A stretch of DNA of 64,000 bases from Actinomycetota bacterium (lineage in GTDB: Bacteria > Actinomycetota > Actinomycetes > Mycobacteriales > Mycobacteriaceae), in the NCBI GenBank assembly GCA_005787665.1, contig SYAB01000230.1:26185-90184 (forward strand), read 5' to 3'. The translations under genes were made by a program, and so were the position numbers. Numbering within the stretch: the first letter of the stretch is position 1; the number at the start of each line of letters is the position of its first letter. Below are positions 52,391-59,736 of this stretch, piece by piece. The notes beneath the pieces were generated by a model. It saw only the letters and a program-made list of their open reading frames with translations. It was not told the DNA's origin and ran no database searches.

Positions 52391-53277
52391 GTGTGATTGC
52401 GGTAACGCACAGCGCCGCGGAGGGCACCCTGGTGTTCGGTACCGCTCGTGGCGATGGTTCGCGTGAGGTTCTCGGCCCGGCCGGGTTCCGCTGGTATCGC
52501 AGCATGGGCGCGTGGGGGATCGTGGGTAGCCGGGACCGCATGGCCGATGTTGACCGGATAGAGCGTGCGGCGTCAGAGTTGCGGGCGGCTGGCTTCACGG
52601 TCAGCGTGGCCCTCGACGACACACCGAGGGCAGCAACGGCACAGTCGGTGCGACGCCGCCGCGGGGCGGACCGGGTGTCGCCGCCCGGTGAGCCGAGCAA
52701 AGGCGGCCATCACTGCGATGGCAGCCCCCGCAGGTCGATCCCCCGCGCCCAGACGGTGGTGGCACGGTCGGTGGCCGCGGCCGCCAAGGCCGAGAACGGC
52801 AGACGGAAAGCGGAGGCCGCCGTGGCAGGGGAGGCGCACCGTCGCAGCCCGGCGGCGGTCAAGAACCGGATCGACCGGCTCGAGGCCGATCAGCGCCGCG
52901 ACGAGCGGGCCCGTGACGGCACCCGACGCGTGATGTCCAAGATCACCGGAGTGGCCTACACCGCAGACAGCGGTCCGGCCGTCGGTGAGGCCCACCGCCG
53001 CCTGGTCGCACGGATCACTCGACGCCAGGACGACATCGACTACTGGAAGGGCGTCTACGGCGCTCAGGTCGATGCGGGCATCGCCCAGAAGTTCACCAGC
53101 TCCACGATCACCAAAGGTGATCAGGTCCGCTACCGCGGCCGCTGGTATGTCGTCACGCGGGTGAACCCCAAGTCGGTCACGGTGCGGATGGCCAGGGGAA
53201 CCGGCAACATCCGCTACCACGAGGTTATTGAGCACCGCAGCGGCGCCGCCGCTCCCCGCGCGGCAGCCGAGCGGTGA
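52387..53277 (+). CDS. DUF3560 protein
   Basis: 296 residues from the GTG overlapping the previous stop (21 bases upstream is an in-frame alternative GTG). The first 85 residues match DUF3560 (IAVTHSAAEGTLVFGTARGD, FRWYRSMGAWGIVGSRDR, AGFTVSVALDD). A Gly/His/Cys patch GEPSKGGHHCDG resembles a degenerate form of the N-terminal tag, but lies internally. A long helical part and a beta-barrel-like end follow (VRYRGRWYVVTRVNPKSVTV). DUF3560 proteins occur on conjugative elements; function unknown. Confidence 0.7.
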   Translation: MSVIAVTHSAAEGTLVFGTARGDGSREVLGPAGFRWYRSMGAWGIVGSRDRMADVDRIERAASELRAAGFTVSVALDDTPRAATAQSVRRRRGADRVSPPGEPSKGGHHCDGSPRRSIPRAQTVVARSVAAAAKAENGRRKAEAAVAGEAHRRSPAAVKNRIDRLEADQRRDERARDGTRRVMSKITGVAYTADSGPAVGEAHRRLVARITRRQDDIDYWKGVYGAQVDAGIAQKFTSSTITKGDQVRYRGRWYVVTRVNPKSVTVRMARGTGNIRYHEVIEHRSGAAAPRAAAER

Positions 53278-53282
53278 TTTTC

Positions 53283-53337
53283 TGTCGGGTCCCTCTCGTA
53301 GAGTTCCTACTGATATCCGGATATCAGAAAGTCGCAG
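53283..53337 (+). promoter_or_regulatory. Element promoter without the hairpin leader (copy 10), replication operon
   Basis: TGTCG (53283-53287), 11 bases, TAGAGT (53299-53304). The ACCAAGGG leader is absent; instead a perfect 18-base palindrome (53310-53327) lies at the expected transcription start. Confidence 0.75.
53310..53327. promoter_or_regulatory. 18-bp perfect palindrome, likely operator
   Basis: CTGATATCC followed by its exact reverse complement, 6 bases after the -10 of copy 10 and 10 bases before the ribbon-helix-helix start codon. Probably the binding site of that protein for autoregulation. Confidence 0.7.
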
Positions 53338-53586
53338 ATGAGTGCTCGACGTACCCAGGTGCCCTACCCGGTTTCGCGCGGAAGGACGACGGTACGCAGG
53401 ACGGTCGACTTGCCGCTGGCGTCCCACCGCGGTTTCGAACAGTGGCGGCATGACACCGCGGAGAGCCTCGGACTGACCCGGGTGACCGGTCAGGAGGTTC
53501 TGGCTGCGCTCGTGGACGCACTGCTCGCCGATGAACGGCTATCGCGCAAAATCGCCAAGACGATCGCCGGCAAGGGGCAGCGGTAA
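53338..53586 (+). CDS. Ribbon-helix-helix-like regulator of the replication operon
   Basis: 82 residues. A basic N-terminus (SARRTQVPYPVSRGRTTVRR) leads to a strand-helix-helix part (RRTVDLPLASHRGFEQW, then VTGQEVLAALVDALLADE), a pattern of ribbon-helix-helix plasmid partition or copy-control proteins. It lies directly behind a palindromic operator and its stop region overlaps the next ATG, so it likely represses the replication operon. Alternative: a ParB-like partition partner; no ParA is adjacent. Confidence 0.6.
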   Translation: MSARRTQVPYPVSRGRTTVRRTVDLPLASHRGFEQWRHDTAESLGLTRVTGQEVLAALVDALLADERLSRKIAKTIAGKGQR

Positions 53587-55472
53587 TGGAACGGTGGGTG
53601 TTCACTGGCGGCGCGGGATACCGGGTGGGAGACGGTGAGCAGGGCGACATCATCGACTGGGCGGCTGAGTCCGCCGGCGAGTTGATGACCGGCCCGGTGA
53701 AGTGTCTGTCGATCCAGGACGTCCTGGCCCGCCTGGGCGTTTCGGCACTCCCCAAGGGTTTCCCGACGGCCGATGTGATCATCGGCGTCGGCAAAACCGG
53801 TATGCGCGGCTGGTTTGAAACCACAGTGTCTGCGTGGGAGGCCGATCCGGGTGGCGGCGAGAACGCCGCCACTGAGGACGACGACGATGCGGAAACCCCA
53901 CCGGCCCCGCCGGTGAAACCGGATCCGACCCCAAAGAGCGCTCCGGGGATGCCGCGTGCACCGTGGTGGACCGGGGTGTCGCCGCGCAGTGACGCCCTGG
54001 TGGCGATCGTGACCAGTCGGGGTGTGGTGCTCCCATCGGGGGAGCCGGCATCCAAAGGGCCACTGACTCAGGGCACCGACCTGGCTAAATTCGTGTGGTA
54101 CCGGTGGCCGAGGCCGCCGGCGAAGAACGTCATCCCGCAGGTGTGGTTGACCGCCCCGGCATTGCAGGCGGCCGGGATGAAGCCGCCGAAAGCTGTTGCG
54201 AGTTCAGAAGATCTCTCCAAGACGGTCTCGACTCTGTTTGGCTGCACGGTCACCTCCGCGAAGGCCGGGTGGTTCACCGCGGTGTTCCCGCCGGACTCCG
54301 GCACCGGTGAAGCGCGCCGCGTGCACCTGGTGCTGCTGCCGTTCCTGTGGACCGACCCGTCGGGGTCGCGGCCGAAAGATCTCGGAATGGCCGGTATGGA
54401 CGGAGCGGAAACCGAACTGCCGGACGATGAGTTCGCCGCCGCCAAGGAACTCAGCCAGCGGATCGCCTGGCTTGCAGAACTCGCCGACACCGCCCCGAAA
54501 TACATAGGGGAATCGCCGCTGTTACCCGCGCGGCGGCCGGGGTCGGTCGGTGCGGCACTGTTGGACAAGGTGCGGCGCCGCGAGACCACCGCTCACCGTA
54601 TTGAGGTCTGCCCAATTCCGACCAAGGTGTACACCGAAAGTCAGGGACGGTTGGAGACAGCCACTGATTGGCGGCAGCCGCATGCGTCGAAGAAGGCCAA
54701 GGGTGACGCGGTGGATGTCGAGGTCGATCAGCGTGCGGCCTATCTTGCGTCAGCGAGTGGGATGTATCTCGGTTATGGCGGCGAGCCCGAGGAGTTCGGC
54801 CGCATCGACGCGGTGTCGCAGTTCAGGAAAGACCCCACCAGTGGTAAGTGGATCCAGCCCGCGTTCGGGTTGTGGAACATCACCATCCCGGCGGGATCAG
54901 ATCTTGAAGGGCTGGATCCGCGACTGCCCCTGCCGCTGCCGGACATGAAATGGGATGAGCCTGCCACGGTGTGGTGCACCACCCGTTCGGTTCAGCAGTT
55001 ACTCGCCCCGGTTACCGACGGGGGAGCTGGAATGGTTCCCGAACAGTTAGAGATCGGCCGGGCATATCTGTGGCCCAAGACCTGGCGGGCACTGCGCGGC
55101 TGGGCAGAAATTCTGCGGGAGGCCCTCAAACAGGCCATCGACGATGGTGATCAGTTCCGGGAGAACTTCATCAAGGACCTCTACAAGGGATTCCTTGGCC
55201 GCCTCGACAGCAGCGATCACCCGATGGGGCAGAAGCACTATCAGCAGCCTGTGTGGGCGGCCACGATTCGCGCCGAAACCCGCTGGCGGGCTTTGCGTTA
55301 CGCACACTTCATCGCCGGAGAACACGGCTTGTACCCGCTCGTGGGCAAAGACATCGACACCTGGGTGTATCGGCTGCCCCCGGATCTGGATCCGACCGTT
55401 CTGAATGAAGCCTCCACCGCCAACGGTAAGTATCGGATCAAAAAGGTCCGCGCCAGCGGAAGCGGTACCTAA
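53586..55472 (+). CDS. Family-B-polymerase-like replication protein (Tap-like candidate)
   Basis: 628 residues. The C-terminal half shows three palm-like motifs in the right order and spacing: A VEVDQRAAYLASA with D381, B NFIKDLYKGFLGRL with K530 and Y533-x-G, and C VGKDIDTWVY with D589 and D591, followed by a beta strand. A Pro/Asp-rich linker (about 95-120) separates an N-terminal domain. No exonuclease motifs are seen. Followed without gap by a Tpg-like gene, as Streptomyces tap is followed by tpg, so it may be the telomere-associated replication protein of this element. The motif reading is by eye; catalytic activity is inference. Confidence 0.55.
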   Translation: MERWVFTGGAGYRVGDGEQGDIIDWAAESAGELMTGPVKCLSIQDVLARLGVSALPKGFPTADVIIGVGKTGMRGWFETTVSAWEADPGGGENAATEDDDDAETPPAPPVKPDPTPKSAPGMPRAPWWTGVSPRSDALVAIVTSRGVVLPSGEPASKGPLTQGTDLAKFVWYRWPRPPAKNVIPQVWLTAPALQAAGMKPPKAVASSEDLSKTVSTLFGCTVTSAKAGWFTAVFPPDSGTGEARRVHLVLLPFLWTDPSGSRPKDLGMAGMDGAETELPDDEFAAAKELSQRIAWLAELADTAPKYIGESPLLPARRPGSVGAALLDKVRRRETTAHRIEVCPIPTKVYTESQGRLETATDWRQPHASKKAKGDAVDVEVDQRAAYLASASGMYLGYGGEPEEFGRIDAVSQFRKDPTSGKWIQPAFGLWNITIPAGSDLEGLDPRLPLPLPDMKWDEPATVWCTTRSVQQLLAPVTDGGAGMVPEQLEIGRAYLWPKTWRALRGWAEILREALKQAIDDGDQFRENFIKDLYKGFLGRLDSSDHPMGQKHYQQPVWAATIRAETRWRALRYAHFIAGEHGLYPLVGKDIDTWVYRLPPDLDPTVLNEASTANGKYRIKKVRASGSGT

Positions 55473-56207
55473 ATGGAGAAGTGGGGCAAGCCTCCGCCAC
55501 CATCCCCGCCGCCGCCACGCCCGTCAGGGGGATCGGCGGATTCGGTGCAACCTCCGACGCCGAAAGTGGGGTTCGCGAAGGCCTTCACCAACCTGGCCGG
55601 CCGCAAGTTGCGGGAGCTACGGGGCCTGAAATGGGATGGCGGCGTGGACCGCCGGGGAAGAACTGTGCCCCCCGCCTCGGATCGGGCCAGGCTCGCCGAA
55701 GCCAACCGCCGTGCCGCCAAAGAACTGGCCCGGCGTATCGAACGCCAAACCGGGCGGCGCCCCAAGGAGTCCACCATCCGGCGCGCTGCCCGCGAGGACC
55801 GCACCCCGCGCGGCGCCGATCAGGCCCGGCTGGACCGGCAAGCGCGTGTCGACGCCGCCGGTGGTGTCAAACAGTTCGCCGACAAAGCCGGCGTCCCAGC
55901 CGGCGGGGTCCCCGGGTGGATCGAGCGCGGAGAGAGCATGGGTGTTGGAAGGCTGCGGATCACCACCAATGTGAAAGGTGACTTGTACTCCGGCGGCTCA
56001 ACTCCGTATGAGAAAACCATTGATGCGGTGCTCTACTTGGAGCCGCCCGCTGCGGATGAATTCCGCGCCGCCGCCGCTGATGGTGATTTTGATGCACTGG
56101 CACAGATGTTGGGGCCGGTGATCGACGCGCAATACGTGTGGACCGGTGAGACGGAAACCCCGAGGCAGTTCATCGTCACCGAGATCAACAGCCTCACCAT
56201 CGAATAG
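55473..56207 (+). CDS. Tpg-like telomere terminal protein candidate
   Basis: 244 residues, ATG directly after the previous stop. Pro-rich start, a basic helical part with an HTH (RPKESTIRRAAREDRTPRG, later GGVKQFADKAGVPAGGV), and an alpha/beta C-terminal domain ending DAQYVWTGETETPRQFIV and TEINSLTIE. The ending resembles that of Streptomyces Tpg (aromatic DxxY then a TDID-x-(V/I)E strand). Tpg is covalently attached to the 5' ends of linear replicons. The order tap-tpg and the palindromic right end of the window support this; sequence alone would be weak. Confidence 0.5.
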   Translation: MEKWGKPPPPSPPPPRPSGGSADSVQPPTPKVGFAKAFTNLAGRKLRELRGLKWDGGVDRRGRTVPPASDRARLAEANRRAAKELARRIERQTGRRPKESTIRRAAREDRTPRGADQARLDRQARVDAAGGVKQFADKAGVPAGGVPGWIERGESMGVGRLRITTNVKGDLYSGGSTPYEKTIDAVLYLEPPAADEFRAAAADGDFDALAQMLGPVIDAQYVWTGETETPRQFIVTEINSLTIE

Positions 56208-56223
56208 TCTGGCGCGCCGCTAA

Positions 56224-56883
56224 CTAAGCTGACCGCCGACGTGCTGCCTGCCGCGACTCCGACCACCTCCGCATGTAGGGCGAATGGGCATCGGCTGCGG
56301 TCCCGGTGTTGCGCAGCATCCACTGCACGTAGTCCCGGTTTGGGTCGTGCGGTGCTGCCCAATCCGCGAGAACGGCAAACGTCGCATAGTCCGACCGCAC
56401 CGCGGAGTGAACCCCCTGTCCCGGAACGAAGTTATCTTCGAGCAGCCGATGGAAATACGGTCGGCACAGTGCCGCCAGGGCCGCCGCCGCGGGCGTTGCC
56501 GCCTTCCCGGCGAGCGTGCGGCGTAACTCGGTGAGGTCGTCGACGGACCGCTCGATGACGGTCACATCGACCGGGACCGGTGATCGGTCATAGACCGGTG
56601 GCCGGGTCCTCCGCCCGGTGATTCCACCGGGCGGAGGTGGCGCGCTGTGGGGGTCGGCGATGAGCTGGGTGATCGTCCCGCCCGGCCAGCCCAGGCCCTG
56701 CTCGAGGCGCGCCAGGATGCGCGCGGAGAAGTTCGTGCGTTCGCCGGACTCGAGGGCGGAAAGGCTGCGTACCGAGATCCCGCACACCTCCGCGAATGTT
56801 TCCTGGGTCTGGCCGAGGGCGACTCGCACCTGGCGCACGCATGCGCCGGCGTGGTTGACGTGATTGATATTTGCATTGGTCAT
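56224..56883 (-). CDS. XRE-family HTH regulator
   Basis: 219 residues from the ATG at 56883 (AGGGGAAAAAATTGCGCC ahead); the longer frame to 57012 crosses the iterons and is not coding. HTH about 15-70: VRQVRVALGQTQETFAEVCG, ISVRSLSALESGERTNFS. The rest is helical, with a Pro/Arg linker and a FVPGQGVHSAVRSDYATFAV segment of unknown fold. Likely binds the 20-bp repeats upstream. Converges on the replication operon with only 16 bases between. Confidence 0.75.
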   Translation of the reverse strand: MTNANINHVNHAGACVRQVRVALGQTQETFAEVCGISVRSLSALESGERTNFSARILARLEQGLGWPGGTITQLIADPHSAPPPPGGITGRRTRPPVYDRSPVPVDVTVIERSVDDLTELRRTLAGKAATPAAAALAALCRPYFHRLLEDNFVPGQGVHSAVRSDYATFAVLADWAAPHDPNRDYVQWMLRNTGTAADAHSPYMRRWSESRQAARRRSA

Positions 56884-56989
56884 GGCGCAATTTTTTCCCC
56901 TATTCCTTTCCCTTCCAAGCGATCCGGCCGCGACACCCCGGGAGGCCCGAGGTTGGAGAGGATCCGGGGCGGTGCGGGGCGGAGAGCAC

Positions 56990-57037
56990 CACGGACCCAC
57001 GCGGAGCGCCACGGACTTGTGCGGAGCGCCACGGACT
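56990..57037. repeat. Tandem 20-bp iterons
   Basis: CACGGAC-N4-GCGGAGCGC is repeated at 56990-57009 and 57010-57029, followed by a partial CACGGACT at 57030-57037. A related sequence (GCGGAGAGCAC) lies just before. They precede the XRE gene and may be its operator or a replication or partition site. Confidence 0.7.
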
Positions 57038-57063
57038 GTTTTACCGCGGCGTGGTGATTCGCA

Positions 57064-58443
57064 TCACAGTTGGTTGGTGAGCCACTGAACTGCGTCAGTT
57101 CGGGTGGTGAAGCTACCGCGGTGCTGGCGGTCCAGCGCTGCGTCGACGAGGGCACCCACCCACGGCCCGGGCTTTTTTGATCCGGCGGCGGCGAGGACGT
57201 CGCGGCCCTGAATCATTGGGGCCTCCGGTCCGGCTCCGATGCCGTCACCGATCGCCGCCTGGGCTGCCCGGGTGCCTTTGGTATCGCCGAGGGCCTGGCA
57301 GTAGGTGAGGTAGCGGTCAAAGGTGAAATGCCGCTTCGCCATCGTCTCCGCGTAGCGCTTGCGTGCATAGGTGCTGTCAAGGGAGCGTGAGGCAGTGTCG
57401 ACCAGGTCGGCGGCGATGCGGGCGCCCGCAGCGCCGGTGACCGTGTGGTGCAGGAATTGCTCGCGGTGCTCCCCGGTCATCGTGGTTGCGATGATCGCCG
57501 CGCCAACAGTCATCCGGTCCGCGGCGGGCAGCCGGGGCAGGGCGGTGACGGCGGCGGCGGTGCGCGGATCTGCCAGCGCGGAGCGCAGCCCAGGCAAGCT
57601 GTGATCCCAACCGGTGTCTTGCAGGGCGCGGACGGCCAGATCGGGACGGATGCTTTTGACGTAGAGCTTGCTCCACTCGTCGCGGACGCGTTCGGTCGCT
57701 AACTCGTGGAAATGGGGCAGTAGTCCCCGGCACAGCCGGGCGGTGTCGGGGTGCAGGGTCATGGCGAAGCGCCCGGCGAGCTGGGCGCCGCGTAACACCC
57801 GCAGTGGGTCGTCGCCGAACTGATCGGAGACGTGGCGCAGCGTGCGCGCCTGGAGGTCGGCGGCGCCGCCGAACGGGTCGAGGAGGATCTGTCGGTCGGG
57901 GTCGTAGAGCAAGGCGTTGACGGTGAAGTCGCGGCGTTCCGCCGCCTCGGTGACCGTCATCTCGTTGTCGAGGGCGACGGCGAATCCGCGGTGGCCGGCT
58001 GCCACTTTGCTGTCTCGTCGGGGCACGCTGACGTCGAGGTCAGACACCTCACCGGGCTTGCTGATTTTGAGGACACCGAATTGCTGGCCGACCTCGTCGA
58101 CGTGGAAGCCGTGCCGGCGGTAGGACTGAGCGAGGGTGTCGATGTCGGTGTGGTGGACTTCGATGTCGATGTCTTTGGGTGTCACGCCCAGGGCTGCGTC
58201 GCGCACTGCGCCGCCGACGATCAAGGGTGTGCCGGCGCTGCGGGCGGCGTCCAGCGCGGACTCGAGCCCGTCGGGTAGCGGCATTGTGAACGGCACCGCG
58301 GGGGTCTTGTAGATGGCGGCGGCCGCCAGCGCGGCCTGTTGCCGTTTCAGGGTTTCTACGGTGGTTAGGGATCGGTGATAGCCGGTGCGGGTGTCAGCGG
58401 AGCAGCGCCGCGGCCCGCCGGGCTCGCTGCTAGAACGGCACAC
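57064..58443 (-). CDS. CCA-adding/poly(A) polymerase-type nucleotidyltransferase with N-terminal EPGGPRRC tag
   Basis: 459 residues, GTG start. Residues 1-22 are the tag (VCRSSSEPGGPRRCSADTRT). The nucleotidyltransferase head has VGGAVRDAALG (about 76-86) and DIDIEV with D91 and D93, then RRDFTVNALLYDP and DPFGGAADLQARTLRHV, GDDPLRVLRGAQLAGRF, the order of class II CCA-adding enzymes. The tail is helical. It could repair tRNA 3' ends or add nucleotides to another RNA. A GTCCTCTTGA promoter lies upstream. Unusual cargo for a plasmid. Confidence 0.82.
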   Translation of the reverse strand: MCRSSSEPGGPRRCSADTRTGYHRSLTTVETLKRQQAALAAAAIYKTPAVPFTMPLPDGLESALDAARSAGTPLIVGGAVRDAALGVTPKDIDIEVHHTDIDTLAQSYRRHGFHVDEVGQQFGVLKISKPGEVSDLDVSVPRRDSKVAAGHRGFAVALDNEMTVTEAAERRDFTVNALLYDPDRQILLDPFGGAADLQARTLRHVSDQFGDDPLRVLRGAQLAGRFAMTLHPDTARLCRGLLPHFHELATERVRDEWSKLYVKSIRPDLAVRALQDTGWDHSLPGLRSALADPRTAAAVTALPRLPAADRMTVGAAIIATTMTGEHREQFLHHTVTGAAGARIAADLVDTASRSLDSTYARKRYAETMAKRHFTFDRYLTYCQALGDTKGTRAAQAAIGDGIGAGPEAPMIQGRDVLAAAGSKKPGPWVGALVDAALDRQHRGSFTTRTDAVQWLTNQL

Positions 58444-58636
58444 CGCATTTCGCCTTTCACTCCTCGTGCCGGGCCTGCCGGCACGGTCTCAGCATCAAAG
58501 GACCGCCGGGCGGTTTCAAGAGGACCCGACTCGGCCGGAAGGGCTGGCTGCGCGCACTGGAAGTCCTCTTGAGTACGGCCCCAGTGCGCGGTGGGATGGC
58601 AGTGATGAGGGAAATACCCAGGAAAGGACGCTCACG
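58444..58636. promoter_or_regulatory. Divergent control region of two tagged genes
   Basis: Contains GTCCTCTTGA in both orientations: minus strand at 58516-58525 (TTGAAA, 17 bases, GATGCT) and plus strand at 58563-58572 (TTGAGT, 17 bases, TGGGAT at 58592-58597). Each points to a tagged gene. GGAAAGGA precedes the rightward GTG. Confidence 0.6.
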
Positions 58637-59392
58637 GTGTGTCTAGCCAGTGGTGAGCCCGGTGGGCCGCGGCGCTGCTCGGGCGATACGCGGGAGAAGT
58701 ATGCGACCGCCGCCTCGGTGGTGGCGCGGTTGGAGAAGTCCGCGGCGTCCCTGGGAGAGGGGATGCGGCAGCGCCGTGAACTCGACAGCCAGATGGAAAT
58801 CGAAGCGGTCGGCTTCGTCACGAGCTGGTTAGAGGCGCAAGGGCTCACCGAAATTCGTGTTGATGACGAGAACGAACACCCGGGGCGGGCGTTGGGAGTG
58901 GAAGACGACGATCTCGACGTGGCAATCAGTTGGCTCCCGGCGAGTGTCATCCATAACCCGACCGCACCGGCATGGAATCCCGTTGTGCGACTGTGCGACC
59001 TCAAAGACCATCTGGCACGCACCCCGGGCAGAGCGCAACCTGGCGGTGATGATCCTGATGCTGAGCACGAGCGGTGGCTGGAAACCCGCTATGACAGTGA
59101 AATAGCGGCCGAAGAGGCTCATGAACGTGCCCGCGGCGCGGTCGACTTCGAGGACGCGTGGGATGCTGCCGACCCGGTCCATGCTGCCAGCCGGCCCCTC
59201 CGTCACGCCGAGCGCCAGGCGTACGAAGACGTCCTCGCCGACGCAATGCGCCACGGCTACAACAAATCCCGTGGCGACACCCTGGACGAGGCTGTGATCG
59301 AGCGCCGCGTCGATGAAATACTGGCCGCACAAGGGTTGACCCGCGCGGTGATCGAAGAACGGATGACCTCCGCCGCCACAGCGCTTCGCTGA
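58637..59392 (+). CDS. Acidic helical protein with N-terminal EPGGPRRC tag
   Basis: 251 residues from the GTG at 58637 (GGAAAGGA 9 bases ahead), which puts the tag VCLASGEPGGPRRCSGDTRE at the very N-terminus as in the other copies. Coiled-coil helix after the tag (AASVVARLEKSAASLGEGM), an acidic middle (RVDDENEHPGRALGVEDDDL) and an acidic, helical end with KSRGDTLDEAVIERRVDEIL. Divergent from the tagged nucleotidyltransferase. No known domain; function unknown. Confidence 0.6.
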   Translation: MCLASGEPGGPRRCSGDTREKYATAASVVARLEKSAASLGEGMRQRRELDSQMEIEAVGFVTSWLEAQGLTEIRVDDENEHPGRALGVEDDDLDVAISWLPASVIHNPTAPAWNPVVRLCDLKDHLARTPGRAQPGGDDPDAEHERWLETRYDSEIAAEEAHERARGAVDFEDAWDAADPVHAASRPLRHAERQAYEDVLADAMRHGYNKSRGDTLDEAVIERRVDEILAAQGLTRAVIEERMTSAATALR

Positions 59393-59499
59393 AAGCTATG
59401 TGGCGTCGATGATGGTGAACCCGGCAGCGAGATAGGCCTGACGATCGGAGACCTGCTCCCCATCATCGGTCTCGTTGCAGGCGCTTTGCAGATCCCACC

Positions 59500-59660
59500 A
59501 CTTTGCAATCGCGATGAGCGCGAAACCCCGGTCCGCGAGGCAATCTCGGAGTTGGAGATCCCCTCGGCGGCCAGCAGGACCATCCGGACGCGCTGGGCCA
59601 GACCTGCCGCCACCGTCGAGGACCGCGTCAGTGCGAAACAAGAGTTTCCAGGTCACCTTC
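59500..59660 (-). pseudogene. IS630-type transposase N-terminal remnant in a 344-base gap
   Basis: On the minus strand a fragment reads STVAAGLAQRVRMVLLAAEG followed by ISNSEIASRTGVSRS, the first HTH of IS630-family transposases, then breaks off. Neither a start nor a catalytic domain is present and the frame is interrupted. The surrounding stretch 59393-59736 holds no other gene that I can support. Confidence 0.55.
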
Positions 59661-59736
59661 ACGCAATGTCAGAGCCGCAATTCGCATGCACAATTACCTC
59701 AAACCCACACTGTCAACTGACTTTAGACACGTGCCG

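Noticed and set aside
52690..52740. GEPSKGGHHC in the DUF3560 protein as a fifth EPGGPRRC tag
   Set aside because: Internal, not N-terminal, and only loosely similar; kept as a remark only.
56884..57012. Upstream extension of the XRE gene
   Set aside because: It would translate the iterons; the ATG at 56883 has a good ribosome site and starts the HTH domain properly.
59396..59662. 88-codon minus-strand frame as a real gene
   Set aside because: It is the wrong frame of a broken IS630-type transposase fragment.
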